Shown in pieces: positions 26,951 to 36,179 of a stretch of 64,000 nt of DNA. The first letter of the stretch is position 1. Every line of letters begins with the position of its first letter. The notes beneath the pieces were generated by a model. The model was given only the letters and a program-made list of their open reading frames with translations. It did not search any database and was not told the origin of the DNA. A program made the translations under genes and the position numbers. The stretch is from Streptococcus parasanguinis CC87K (lineage in GTDB: Bacteria > Bacillota > Bacilli > Lactobacillales > Streptococcaceae), in NCBI RefSeq assembly GCF_000507765.1, contig NZ_KI669401.1, forward strand, positions 310,001-374,000. The letters run 5' to 3'.

Positions 26951-27502
26951 ATGAATATTTGGACGCACTTAGCTGCCTATTCACTAATTGAAACACAAAG
27001 GTTGTATTTACGACCTTTTCTCTTTGAGGATGCGGAAGATTTTTATAAGATTGCTTCTAATCCTGAAAATTTACAATTTATCTTTCCTGCACAAGCCGAT
27101 CTCGCCGAAACCCAGTATGTACTAGCCAACTACTTCATGAAAAATCCTTTGGGGGTTTGGGCCATCTGTGATAAAGAAACCAATCAGATGATCGGCTCCA
27201 TCAAATTTGAAAAGTTGGATGAAATCAAGGGTGAGGCTGAGTTAGGCTACTTTTTACGCAAAGATTTTTGGGGAAAGGGCCTCATGACTGAAGCGGTCAA
27301 AGAGTTGGTTTATCTCTCATTTGAGAAATTTCAACTGAAGGAGCTTAAGATTGTCACCCATGTTGAAAATGCAGGGAGTCAAAAGGTCGCTTTAAAGGCT
27401 GGCTTTCGTCTCTTTCGTCAATTTAAAGGGAGTGACCGTTATACGCGTAAAATGCGCGATTATTATGATTTCCGCCTAGGTAGAGGGGACTTCTATGAGT
27501 AA
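26951..27502 (+). CDS. GNAT N-acetyltransferase, RimJ/RimL-like
   Basis: 183 residues from the ATG at 26951, preceded by GGAG. The GNAT fold shows IETQRLYLRPFLFEDAEDFY at the N-terminus, WAICDKETNQMIGSI, and the acetyl-CoA loop GYFLRKDFWGKGLMTEAVKE. The type acetylates protein N-termini or small amines; the substrate here is unknown. Eight bases overlap the following SpxR-like gene, so they share a transcript. Confidence 0.85.
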   Translation: MNIWTHLAAYSLIETQRLYLRPFLFEDAEDFYKIASNPENLQFIFPAQADLAETQYVLANYFMKNPLGVWAICDKETNQMIGSIKFEKLDEIKGEAELGYFLRKDFWGKGLMTEAVKELVYLSFEKFQLKELKIVTHVENAGSQKVALKAGFRLFRQFKGSDRYTRKMRDYYDFRLGRGDFYE

Positions 27503-28772
27503 ACACCAAGAGATTTTAGACTATCTCGAAAAATTACCGATTGGAAAACGAGTCAGTGTTCGGAGTATTTCCAATTTTTTGAATGTCAGTGATGGAACGG
27601 CTTATCGTGCCATTAAAGAAGCTGAAAATCAAGGAATTGTAGAAACGCGTCCTAGAAGTGGGACCATCCGTGTTAAATCGAAAAAGGCTGTACTAGAGCA
27701 TTTGACGTATCGAGAAATCCAGGAAATTACCGGTTCGGAAATTTTAGCTGGTGAAGAGGGGCTCGAAAAAGAATTTAATAAATTCTACATCGGTGCCATG
27801 ACGGAGAAGCACGTCCTAGACTATGTGTCTGAAGGGGGCCTTTTGATCGTGGGAGACCGCACCAGCATTCAACGATTGGCATTAAAGCATGACAATGCAG
27901 TCTTGGTGACAGGTGGCTTTGAGGTGAGTGAAGATGTGATTGAGCTGGCCAATCAGGTACAAATCCCAGTCATCCGAACTTCACACGATACCTATACCGT
28001 CGCTACTATGATCAATAAGGCCTTGTCCAACATGCAGATCAAGACAGATATCTTGACGGTGGAGCAGGTCTATCGGCCTTTCCATGAGTACGGTTATCTT
28101 TCTGAAACAGATACGGTAAGGGATTATTTAGATCTGGTTCGAAAGAATCGCTTTAGCCGCTTTCCGGTTGTCAATCAACACCAGATGGTAGTGGGTGTCG
28201 TGACCATGCGAGATGCTGGTGATAAGGCACCTCAGACGACCCTAGATAAGGTGATGTCGCGGACTATTTTTACTACTAATTTGTCCACCAGCATTGCGAC
28301 CATTAGCCAGCGGATGATCGCTGAAGATTATGAGATGATTCCTGTGGTTCGTACTAACCAGACCTTGCTGGGTGTTATTACGCGGCGGGATGTCATGGAT
28401 CGGATTAGCAAGGTGCAGTTTTCGAGCTTGCCAACCTTTAGTGAGCAAATCGGTCAAAAGATTCAAACAGAGAACGACTATTACCAATTCACAGTAGAGC
28501 CAAGTATGTTGGAGAAAAGTGGTGTTTTGGCCAATGGGGTCATGATCGAAGTGCTGATGAAGGTTGTTCGCAAGATGATGCAACACAGTGGGCGTAGCTT
28601 GATCGTCGAACAGCTGATCATCAATTTTTTACAAGCTGTGCAGGTGGACGATGTGATCCGCATTGAACCACAACTTGTTCGGCGAACCAGACGTTCAGCC
28701 TTGGTTGATTTTAGCTTGTATCTAGATTTGCAGCTGGTCGCAAAAGCAACCATTACCATTAAGATTAATTAA
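27495..28772 (+). CDS. spxR: HTH-DRTGG-CBS-hotdog regulator (SpxR/YtoI type)
   Basis: 425 residues: an N-terminal winged-helix segment (residues 1-62, VRSISNFLNVSDGTAYRAIKEA), a DRTGG domain (about 75-180), two CBS repeats (about 190-310, SRFPVVNQHQMVVGVVTMRD and MIPVVRTNQTLLGVITRRD), and a C-terminal hotdog fold (320-425). This order is that of YtoI and of pneumococcal SpxR, reported as a regulator of pyruvate oxidase (spxB) expression in response to metabolic state. DNA and ligand targets cannot be read here. Sits between a GNAT gene and map. Confidence 0.85.
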   Translation: MSKHQEILDYLEKLPIGKRVSVRSISNFLNVSDGTAYRAIKEAENQGIVETRPRSGTIRVKSKKAVLEHLTYREIQEITGSEILAGEEGLEKEFNKFYIGAMTEKHVLDYVSEGGLLIVGDRTSIQRLALKHDNAVLVTGGFEVSEDVIELANQVQIPVIRTSHDTYTVATMINKALSNMQIKTDILTVEQVYRPFHEYGYLSETDTVRDYLDLVRKNRFSRFPVVNQHQMVVGVVTMRDAGDKAPQTTLDKVMSRTIFTTNLSTSIATISQRMIAEDYEMIPVVRTNQTLLGVITRRDVMDRISKVQFSSLPTFSEQIGQKIQTENDYYQFTVEPSMLEKSGVLANGVMIEVLMKVVRKMMQHSGRSLIVEQLIINFLQAVQVDDVIRIEPQLVRRTRRSALVDFSLYLDLQLVAKATITIKIN

Positions 28773-28792
28773 ACAAGAGAAATGAGGAGACA

Positions 28793-29653
28793 ATGATTAC
28801 ATTAAAATCACAACGTGAAATTGAAGCCATGGATCGTGCAGGAGATTTCCTTGCCAGCATCCATATTGGATTGCGTGACTTGATCAAGCCAGGACTTGAC
28901 CTTTGGGAAGTAGAAGAATATGTCCGCCGTCGCTGTAAAGAAGCCAATGTCTTACCACTTCAAATTGGAGTAGAAGGCAGTCTCATGGACTATCCTTACG
29001 CGACTTGTTGCGGTTTAAATGATGAGGTTGCCCATGCCTTTCCCCGTCATGTTATCCTGAAAGATGGTGATCTCCTCAAGGTAGATATGGTCTTATCTGA
29101 GCCACTCGACAAGTCTGTTCTGGATGTTTCAAAATTAGATTTTGATAATGTTGCCCAAGTGAAGAAATATACCGAGTCTTATACTGGTGGCTTAGCGGAC
29201 TCTTGCTGGGCTTATGCGGTTGGAAATGTTTCTCAAGAAGTTAAAGATTTGATGGACGTGACTAAAGAATGTCTTTACAAAGGAATTGAGAAAGCAGTCG
29301 TAGGCAATCGCTTGGGAGATATTGGTGCAGCGATTCAAGAGTATGCAGAAAGCAAAGGCTATGGTGTGGTGCGTGACTTGGTCGGCCACGGTGTCGGCCC
29401 TACTATGCATGAAGAACCAATGGTACCGCATTACGGTCGTGCTGGACGCGGTCTTCGTTTGCGTGAAGGCATGGTCTTGACGATTGAGCCAATGATCAAT
29501 ACCGGTACTTGGGAGATTGATACTGATATGGAAACTGGTTGGGCCCATAAGACCCTCGACGGTGGCCTTTCTTGTCAATACGAGCATCAATTTGTGATTA
29601 CAAAAGATGGTCCAGTGATTCTAACCAGTCAAGGTGAAGAAGGAACTTACTAA
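28793..29653 (+). CDS. map: Methionine aminopeptidase type I
   Basis: 286 residues. Metal ligands and fold markers: CCGLNDEVAHAFP, DLLKVDMVLSEP, VGHGVGPTMHEEP and LTIEPMINTG. It removes the initiator methionine from new proteins. Streptococcal enzymes carry an insertion after the second metal ligand, and here the DVSKLDFDNVAQVKKYTESY stretch (about 105-124) fits. The ATG follows GAGGAG; gap to the preceding gene is 20 bases. Confidence 0.96.
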   Translation: MITLKSQREIEAMDRAGDFLASIHIGLRDLIKPGLDLWEVEEYVRRRCKEANVLPLQIGVEGSLMDYPYATCCGLNDEVAHAFPRHVILKDGDLLKVDMVLSEPLDKSVLDVSKLDFDNVAQVKKYTESYTGGLADSCWAYAVGNVSQEVKDLMDVTKECLYKGIEKAVVGNRLGDIGAAIQEYAESKGYGVVRDLVGHGVGPTMHEEPMVPHYGRAGRGLRLREGMVLTIEPMINTGTWEIDTDMETGWAHKTLDGGLSCQYEHQFVITKDGPVILTSQGEEGTY

Positions 29654-29737
29654 AAGATTGAGAGGAAAGAATGGAGCTGAAGGCACGTGTCTGGTTTCGC
29701 TCTTTGCTCTTTTTTAGTAAAAATGGGGAGGTGAGGA

Positions 29738-30712
29738 ATGAAAAAGGTCCTACAAAAAGTGTTCGATCAGCCATTTATAAAAGGCTTCGTGCGGTTTTAT
29801 CAGAGTGCTGAGTCTGATATCACTAGCATTGCTGTAGCCTATTATTTGTTGATCTCTATTTTCCCTTTGATGCTGATTGCAGCCAATATCTTGCCCTACT
29901 TTCACATTCGTCCTACTCAGATTCTTTTGAGTCTAAAAGAAATTCTGCCCGCTTCCTTGTATCGGACAGTGGCCCAGATGATCTCGAGTGTGTTGACCAA
30001 GCCTTCGACAGGGTTACTGAGTTTCTCGATTATTTCTGCTTTGTGGATCTTCTCACAGAGCATTGCCTACCTCCAAAAAGCCTATAACAAGAGTTATGGG
30101 GTAGAAAAGGAACGTGGTATTATCTGGGGGCGACTCTTTAGCTTTCTGATCAGTTTTGCCTTGCAAGGCTTGTTTGGACTTTCGCTGATCCTTTCCATGT
30201 TTGGGAAAATGATCGTTCGCTATCTCTATCAGACCTTTTCATTTGATCGGACAATTTATGTGCGTTTACTGAATTTGACAGAGCCGACCATCTACCTCTT
30301 GCTCTTTGTCAGCTTGGTTTTGCTCTATTACACGCTTCCAAATGTTAAAATTCCAAAATTTAGATATGTTTTTCCAGGGGCGACTTTTGTGGTTGTTGTC
30401 CTGTATGCAATCTTGAATATCTTTTGGAAATACGTAGATCGCTATGTGAGTCATTTCTTGGATGCTCGCTTCTTTGGTTCGGTCGTCCTAGCGGTTATTA
30501 TGTTTTGGTTTATCTTGGTAGCTAAAATCATGATTATTGGTTGTATTTTAAACGCCAGTGTCCAATTTGCCAGAGAAGCCAAATTCCAAACGCGTAATGG
30601 AGAAATTGTTTCCAAATTAAAATCAGAAGAAGTGGCCTTCCGGCATAGAGAAACTTCATTAAAATTAAAACAACGATTACGTCTTAAAAATAGAGATAAA
30701 AGGAAAGAATAG
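29738..30712 (+). CDS. YihY/BrkB family membrane protein
   Basis: 324 residues with six transmembrane helices, starting with FVRFYQSAESDITSIAVAYY and LLISIFPLMLIAA, typical of YihY (once called ribonuclease BN in error). The C-terminus is long, basic and cytoplasmic. Function in bacteria is unresolved; transport is proposed. A strong GGGGAGGTGAGG site precedes the ATG. It follows map and ends at a terminator. Confidence 0.88.
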   Translation: MKKVLQKVFDQPFIKGFVRFYQSAESDITSIAVAYYLLISIFPLMLIAANILPYFHIRPTQILLSLKEILPASLYRTVAQMISSVLTKPSTGLLSFSIISALWIFSQSIAYLQKAYNKSYGVEKERGIIWGRLFSFLISFALQGLFGLSLILSMFGKMIVRYLYQTFSFDRTIYVRLLNLTEPTIYLLLFVSLVLLYYTLPNVKIPKFRYVFPGATFVVVVLYAILNIFWKYVDRYVSHFLDARFFGSVVLAVIMFWFILVAKIMIIGCILNASVQFAREAKFQTRNGEIVSKLKSEEVAFRHRETSLKLKQRLRLKNRDKRKE

Positions 30713-30741
30713 AAATCAGATGATATCTGGTTTCTTTTTTT
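30711..30741 (+). terminator. Terminator after the YihY gene
   Basis: AGAAATCAGAT pairs with ATCTGGTTTCT (one G-T pair), followed by seven T residues. Confidence 0.85.
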
Positions 30742-30752
30742 GTTGATTTTTA

Positions 30753-30764
30753 TTGCATTTGCAA
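30753..30764 (+). promoter_or_regulatory. Palindrome at the MarR gene promoter
   Basis: TTGCATTTGCAA, two TTGCA/TGCAA arms, overlaps the likely -35 TTGCAT (30753-30758; weak -10 TACTCT at 30776-30781). The placement suits autorepression by the MarR protein encoded just downstream. Confidence 0.4.
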
Positions 30765-30807
30765 CAAAAATATGTTACTCTATTTCTAACAAGAAAGGAG
30801 GAGTGGG

Positions 30808-31272
30808 ATGAGTATTTTGCGTGAGATTGGTATCATTGCGCGCGCTCTGGATTCTATTGCAAATATCGAATTTAGAGATTTAGATTTAGCACGTGGTCAA
30901 TATCTCTATCTGGTGCGAATTGCAGAGCAACCTGGAATGATTCAGGAAGAACTCTCTGACCTCTTGAAAGTAGATCGATCCACCGTTGCAAGGTCCGTAA
31001 AAAAACTAGAAGAGCGTGGCTTGATTCAGCAACGTCCGAGAAGTGAAAATCTCAAAACAAAGGAATGGGAGTTAACTGAAAAAGGTAAGCAGATTTACCC
31101 CTTCATTTTAGGGGAGCATCTTTACTCTGAGAGAACTGCTTTAAAAGGATTTTCCAAAAAAGAAGTCGCACAGTTAGAAGAGTATCTCATCCGAGTTCGT
31201 GAGAATATCACCTTGGATTGGGAACTAGTTAAAAAAGGTAAAAAAAGAAATTATAGTGAGGTAAAGCAATGA
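30808..31272 (+). CDS. MarR family transcriptional regulator
   Basis: 154 residues. The winged-helix shows LARGQYLYLVRIAEQPGMIQ, LSDLLKVDRSTVARSVKKLE (recognition helix) and the wing LIQQRPRSENLKTKEWELTE. MarR dimers usually bind palindromes near their own promoter and are released by small ligands. The stop overlaps the next gene by four bases (ATGA), so the regulator and the B3/4 protein form an operon. Confidence 0.9.
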   Translation: MSILREIGIIARALDSIANIEFRDLDLARGQYLYLVRIAEQPGMIQEELSDLLKVDRSTVARSVKKLEERGLIQQRPRSENLKTKEWELTEKGKQIYPFILGEHLYSERTALKGFSKKEVAQLEEYLIRVRENITLDWELVKKGKKRNYSEVKQ

Positions 31273-31976
31273 AAGTAACAGTCGATCAAGAATTTTGGGA
31301 TTTGTTCCCAACAGCTAGAATTACAGTGATGTCCTTGTATGGCATTGATAATACAGTAGATGAAGCCAAGGATCCTTATTTCAAAGAATTGTTGGACAAG
31401 GGTGCCAAGAGAGCATGGGAATTTATCGATGAAGAAAACTATACCCAGAGTGGGTTCGTTCAAGAATGGCGCCAAGCTTTTAGCAAGTTTAAAACAAAAA
31501 AAGGAGCCCGATCTTCCATCGAAGCACTCTTAAAACGGGTTCACCAGGGTCGTGAATTTTATCCGATTAATCCTTTGGTGGATCTTTACAATAGCGTTTC
31601 GATGGCTTATGCTCTTCCTTGTGGGGGAGAAGATATGGATAAATTGGTGGGTGGACTCTCTCTAGGACAAGCGAAAGGAGGCGAACCGTTCTTTCCATTA
31701 GGAGCTGAAGAAGATGCGCCAGCTTTGGAAGGGGAGATCATCTACTATGACCAAGAAGGAGCTGTTTGTCGTTGTTTGAATTGGCGTGAGGCTCAAAGAA
31801 CCATGCTAACTGAAGATACGAAGGATGCTATTTTGGTGATTGAAGCCATTGATGAGGTACAGGCCAAACGTGCACAAACAGCTATGCAGGAATTGAAAGA
31901 CCTAGCCAAGGATTATTTTGGGGTCGAAGGAACGATCTATCAATTAAGTGCAGAGCATGCAAGTATAGAAGTTTAA
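31269..31976 (+). CDS. B3/B4 domain protein (PheT-like)
   Basis: 235 residues. It corresponds to the B3/B4 domain of the phenylalanyl-tRNA synthetase beta subunit as a free-standing protein: SSIEALLKRVHQGREFYPIN, DLYNSVSMAYALPCGGEDMD, GGLSLGQAKGGEPFFPLG. Such proteins may edit mischarged tRNA or bind amino-acid-like ligands; the role is not established. It shares a transcript with a MarR regulator, which may control it. Confidence 0.85.
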   Translation: MKVTVDQEFWDLFPTARITVMSLYGIDNTVDEAKDPYFKELLDKGAKRAWEFIDEENYTQSGFVQEWRQAFSKFKTKKGARSSIEALLKRVHQGREFYPINPLVDLYNSVSMAYALPCGGEDMDKLVGGLSLGQAKGGEPFFPLGAEEDAPALEGEIIYYDQEGAVCRCLNWREAQRTMLTEDTKDAILVIEAIDEVQAKRAQTAMQELKDLAKDYFGVEGTIYQLSAEHASIEV

Positions 31977-31982
31977 AATAAT

Positions 31983-32015
31983 AAGGCTGAAACAATTGTT
32001 TCAAGCCTTGTTTTT
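31983..32015. terminator. Bidirectional terminator
   Basis: AAGGCT, AAACAATTGTTT and AAGCCTT form a long near-perfect stem with T residues on the plus side and a weaker T-rich tract on the minus side. It separates convergent genes and overlaps the 3' end of the minus-strand gene. Confidence 0.75.
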
Positions 32016-32444
32016 ATTTTTAAAGACAAAGAGTTTACTAAAGACATAATTGAGGACCACTATAGCGACTTGCGCAAAGAGGGTTTCAATTAGATTGATT
32101 TGACTCTTGTTGTTGTGGACAAATTGCCCGATGATTCCTGGGAATTGCTTGACAAAAATCTCGGTCAAGGCCATGTCTAGTATAAAGGTCCCAGAGCGCG
32201 CAATCGCAAATCGGATCAAGCGCTGAAACCAGCCCTTTCTTTCTTGCTTAAAGACGATGGTATCGTTGGTCGCAAAGGCAAAGAGGATCCCAGCAATATT
32301 TCCAATCGCTGTCGCCAATCGTTCATCACGAGACATATGATAGATAAAGAGGCGGGTTCCGACGGAAACAAGGGTTGTTGCCACACCAAAGAAGAGATAG
32401 GATAAAATTTCATTATCAAAAAATTTTTTAATGAGTGTTTTCAT
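32001..32444 (-). CDS. GtrA family membrane protein
   Basis: 147 residues, four transmembrane helices, with LSYLFFGVATTLVSVGTRLF and FATNDTIVFKQE as in GtrA proteins, which help flip polyprenyl-phosphate sugars or take part in wall-glycan decoration. No glycosyltransferase is adjacent, so its partner lies elsewhere; the GacI-like synthase of the rhamnan locus is one possibility, but that is speculation. Confidence 0.85.
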   Translation of the reverse strand: MKTLIKKFFDNEILSYLFFGVATTLVSVGTRLFIYHMSRDERLATAIGNIAGILFAFATNDTIVFKQERKGWFQRLIRFAIARSGTFILDMALTEIFVKQFPGIIGQFVHNNKSQINLIETLFAQVAIVVLNYVFSKLFVFKNKNKA

Positions 32445-32474
32445 AAATTCAGTCTACCATAAAACCTCAAAATA

Positions 32475-32483
32475 TGCTATACT
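32475..32483 (+). promoter_or_regulatory. queT promoter, extended -10
   Basis: TGCTATACT with the hexamer at 32478-32483, about 30 bases before the riboswitch. Confidence 0.6.
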
Positions 32484-32511
32484 TGAAAGGTTGAAGAAAT
32501 AAACCTTCGAC

Positions 32512-32572
32512 CCTTGGTGCTTAAGATCCTTTCGCCAAGCATATTAAACGCGGGAAAACCGCTAAAGGAGAA
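32512..32572 (+). ncRNA. PreQ1-II riboswitch
   Basis: CTTGGTGCTTAAG and TTTCGCCAAG make the first stem, then GCATATTAAACGCGG and ACCGCTAAAGGAGAA follow, matching the preQ1-II (COG4708) class known from streptococci. The CGCGG/CCGC stem and pseudoknot place the AAAGGAG ribosome site under control of the queuosine precursor preQ1. Confidence 0.9.
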
Positions 32573-32575
32573 TAG

Positions 32576-33085
32576 ATGAAACAGTTAACTGCTCGTGATA
32601 TGGCACAAATTGCCATTGTTGCTGCGATTTATATCGTATTGACCATTACCCCACCTCTCAATGCTATGGCCTACTATGGCTATCAATTCCGTGTTTCGGA
32701 AATGATGAATTTCTTAGCCTTCTACAATAAGAAGTACTTGATTGGAGTGACTCTTGGTTGTATGATTGCTAACTTATTTAGTTTTGGATGGATCGATGTC
32801 TTTGTCGGTGGAGGTTCGACCTTTGTCTTCTTAGGACTCGGACTCATTTTATTTGGTCGTTTTAAAAACAAGTTCTTGTTTGACGGTCTTATTCGATTGG
32901 ACCATTTCTTGTTTGCGATTTTCTTTTCCATTTCCATGTTTACGATTGCCTTGGAACTTTATTACCTTCAAGGCCAACCATTCTTCTATAACTGGTTGAC
33001 CATGGGAGTGGGTGAATTTGCATCCTTGATTTTTGGAGCGATTGTGATCAATCAACTTTCTAAACGGATTGATTTTACAAAATAA
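32576..33085 (+). CDS. queT: Queuosine precursor transporter QueT
   Basis: 169 residues with five or six hydrophobic helices; ARDMAQIAIVAAIYIVLT and FRVSEMMNFLAFYNKKY are typical of the QueT family, the S component of an ECF-type importer of preQ0/preQ1. The riboswitch directly before it senses the same compound, so translation falls when the precursor is plentiful. It should use a general ECF energising module encoded elsewhere. Confidence 0.94.
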   Translation: MKQLTARDMAQIAIVAAIYIVLTITPPLNAMAYYGYQFRVSEMMNFLAFYNKKYLIGVTLGCMIANLFSFGWIDVFVGGGSTFVFLGLGLILFGRFKNKFLFDGLIRLDHFLFAIFFSISMFTIALELYYLQGQPFFYNWLTMGVGEFASLIFGAIVINQLSKRIDFTK

Positions 33086-33089
33086 GAAA

Positions 33090-33112
33090 AGGGAGCTTTG
33101 GCTCCTTTTTTT
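33090..33112 (+). terminator. queT terminator
   Basis: GGGAGC and GCTCC pair with a short loop, followed by seven T residues. Confidence 0.85.
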
Positions 33113-33153
33113 CATGCTAAGAATGCAGTAAATTCAAGGCTAAATTAAGATTT

Positions 33154-33159
33154 TATGAT
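33154..33159 (+). promoter_or_regulatory. ligA -10, very close to the start codon
   Basis: TATGAT at 33154-33159 lies only 11 bases before the ligA ATG and no Shine-Dalgarno-like sequence intervenes, so the mRNA may be leaderless. The -35 is weak. Confidence 0.45.
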
Positions 33160-33161
33160 AA

Positions 33162-35129
<1,968 letters not shown>

Positions 35130-35138
35130 AGGATCTTT

Positions 35139-36101
35139 ATGGTAGAACGAATCAAAAAAGCCCGTTTAATTTATAATCCGACCTCTGGGCAAGAAATTAT
35201 CAAGAAAAATATTGCGGAAGTCTTGGATGTACTCGAAGATGTGGGCTACGAAACTAGCGCCTATCAAACGACTCCAGAACCATTTTCTGCACAAAATGAA
35301 GCAGAAAGAGCCGCCAAAGCAGGCTTTGATTTAATCATTGCTGCTGGTGGAGATGGCACGATTAATGAAGTGGTCAATGGAGTTGCAGGTCTGGAGAATC
35401 GTCCGCAGATGGCCTTTATTCCAACAGGCACAACCAATGACTATGCGCGTGCCTTGAAGATCCCGATGGGAGATCCAGTGGCAGCTGCCCGCATTATCGA
35501 AAAGAATCAAACCATTCAAATGGACATTGGTCGTGCTTATGGCAGTAAGTATTTTATCAATATTGCTGCAGCAGGGACCCTGACAGAATTGACCTTCAGT
35601 GTCCCAAGTAGTGTCAAATCTCGCCTGGGTTACTTTGCCTATGTGGCAGAAGCAGCTAAAATGTTGCCGAGAAACAAGGCTCGTAAGGTGCGGATCGAAC
35701 ACGATAATGGCGTTTTTGAAGGTCCAGCTTCGATGATTTTTGTGGCTTTGACCAACTCTATTGCTGGCTTTGAAAGTGTCGCACCAGATGCCAAGCTAGA
35801 TGATGGAAACTTCACCTTGATTATCGTAAAAACTGCTAAGCTCTTTAACATGTTGTCCTTGATGATTCAGGCCATTAATGGAGGCAAGCATGTGCACGAT
35901 GAAAATGTAGAATATCTCAAGACCAAGAAGTTGTCGATCGAAATGTTAGGGAAAAATGCTCAACCATTCCGCATCAATCTAGATGGCGAATATGGGGGAG
36001 ATACTCCAGTTGAATTGGAAGTCTTTCATAATCACTTGGAATTCTTTGCGAATATTGATGAAATCAACAACGATGCTTTAGTTCACACATCTGAAGAATA
36101 A
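35139..36101 (+). CDS. dgkB: Diacylglycerol kinase, DgkB type
   Basis: 320 residues. The DAGK catalytic fold shows LIYNPTSGQE, IIAAGGDGTINEVVNG (residues 64-79) and IPTGTTNDYARAL. DgkB phosphorylates diacylglycerol released during lipoteichoic acid synthesis so that the lipid returns to phosphatidic acid. This links it to ltaS 2.4 kb further on. Cytosolic, peripheral membrane. Start follows GAGGAT. It forms an operon with ligA. Confidence 0.93.
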   Translation: MVERIKKARLIYNPTSGQEIIKKNIAEVLDVLEDVGYETSAYQTTPEPFSAQNEAERAAKAGFDLIIAAGGDGTINEVVNGVAGLENRPQMAFIPTGTTNDYARALKIPMGDPVAAARIIEKNQTIQMDIGRAYGSKYFINIAAAGTLTELTFSVPSSVKSRLGYFAYVAEAAKMLPRNKARKVRIEHDNGVFEGPASMIFVALTNSIAGFESVAPDAKLDDGNFTLIIVKTAKLFNMLSLMIQAINGGKHVHDENVEYLKTKKLSIEMLGKNAQPFRINLDGEYGGDTPVELEVFHNHLEFFANIDEINNDALVHTSEE

Positions 36102-36113
36102 AAACAAATAGTT

Positions 36114-36148
36114 GGAACCATGTACGTGTTTCACGAGCGAATGGTTCC
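36114..36148 (+). repeat. Hairpin between dgkB and pulA
   Basis: GGAACCAT and ATGGTTCC pair, with an inner CGTG/CACG stem. No T run follows, so it is more likely an RNA-processing or weak termination structure. Confidence 0.4.
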
Positions 36149-36179
36149 TTCGGTATCAAATTGGAAATAGGAAAATATT

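Noticed and set aside
29671-29799. Frame of about 42 codons with AGAGGAAAGA upstream, overlapping the start of the YihY gene
   Set aside because: It runs into the well-supported YihY coding region in another frame and encodes a basic, unstructured-looking peptide; the ribosome site alone is not enough.
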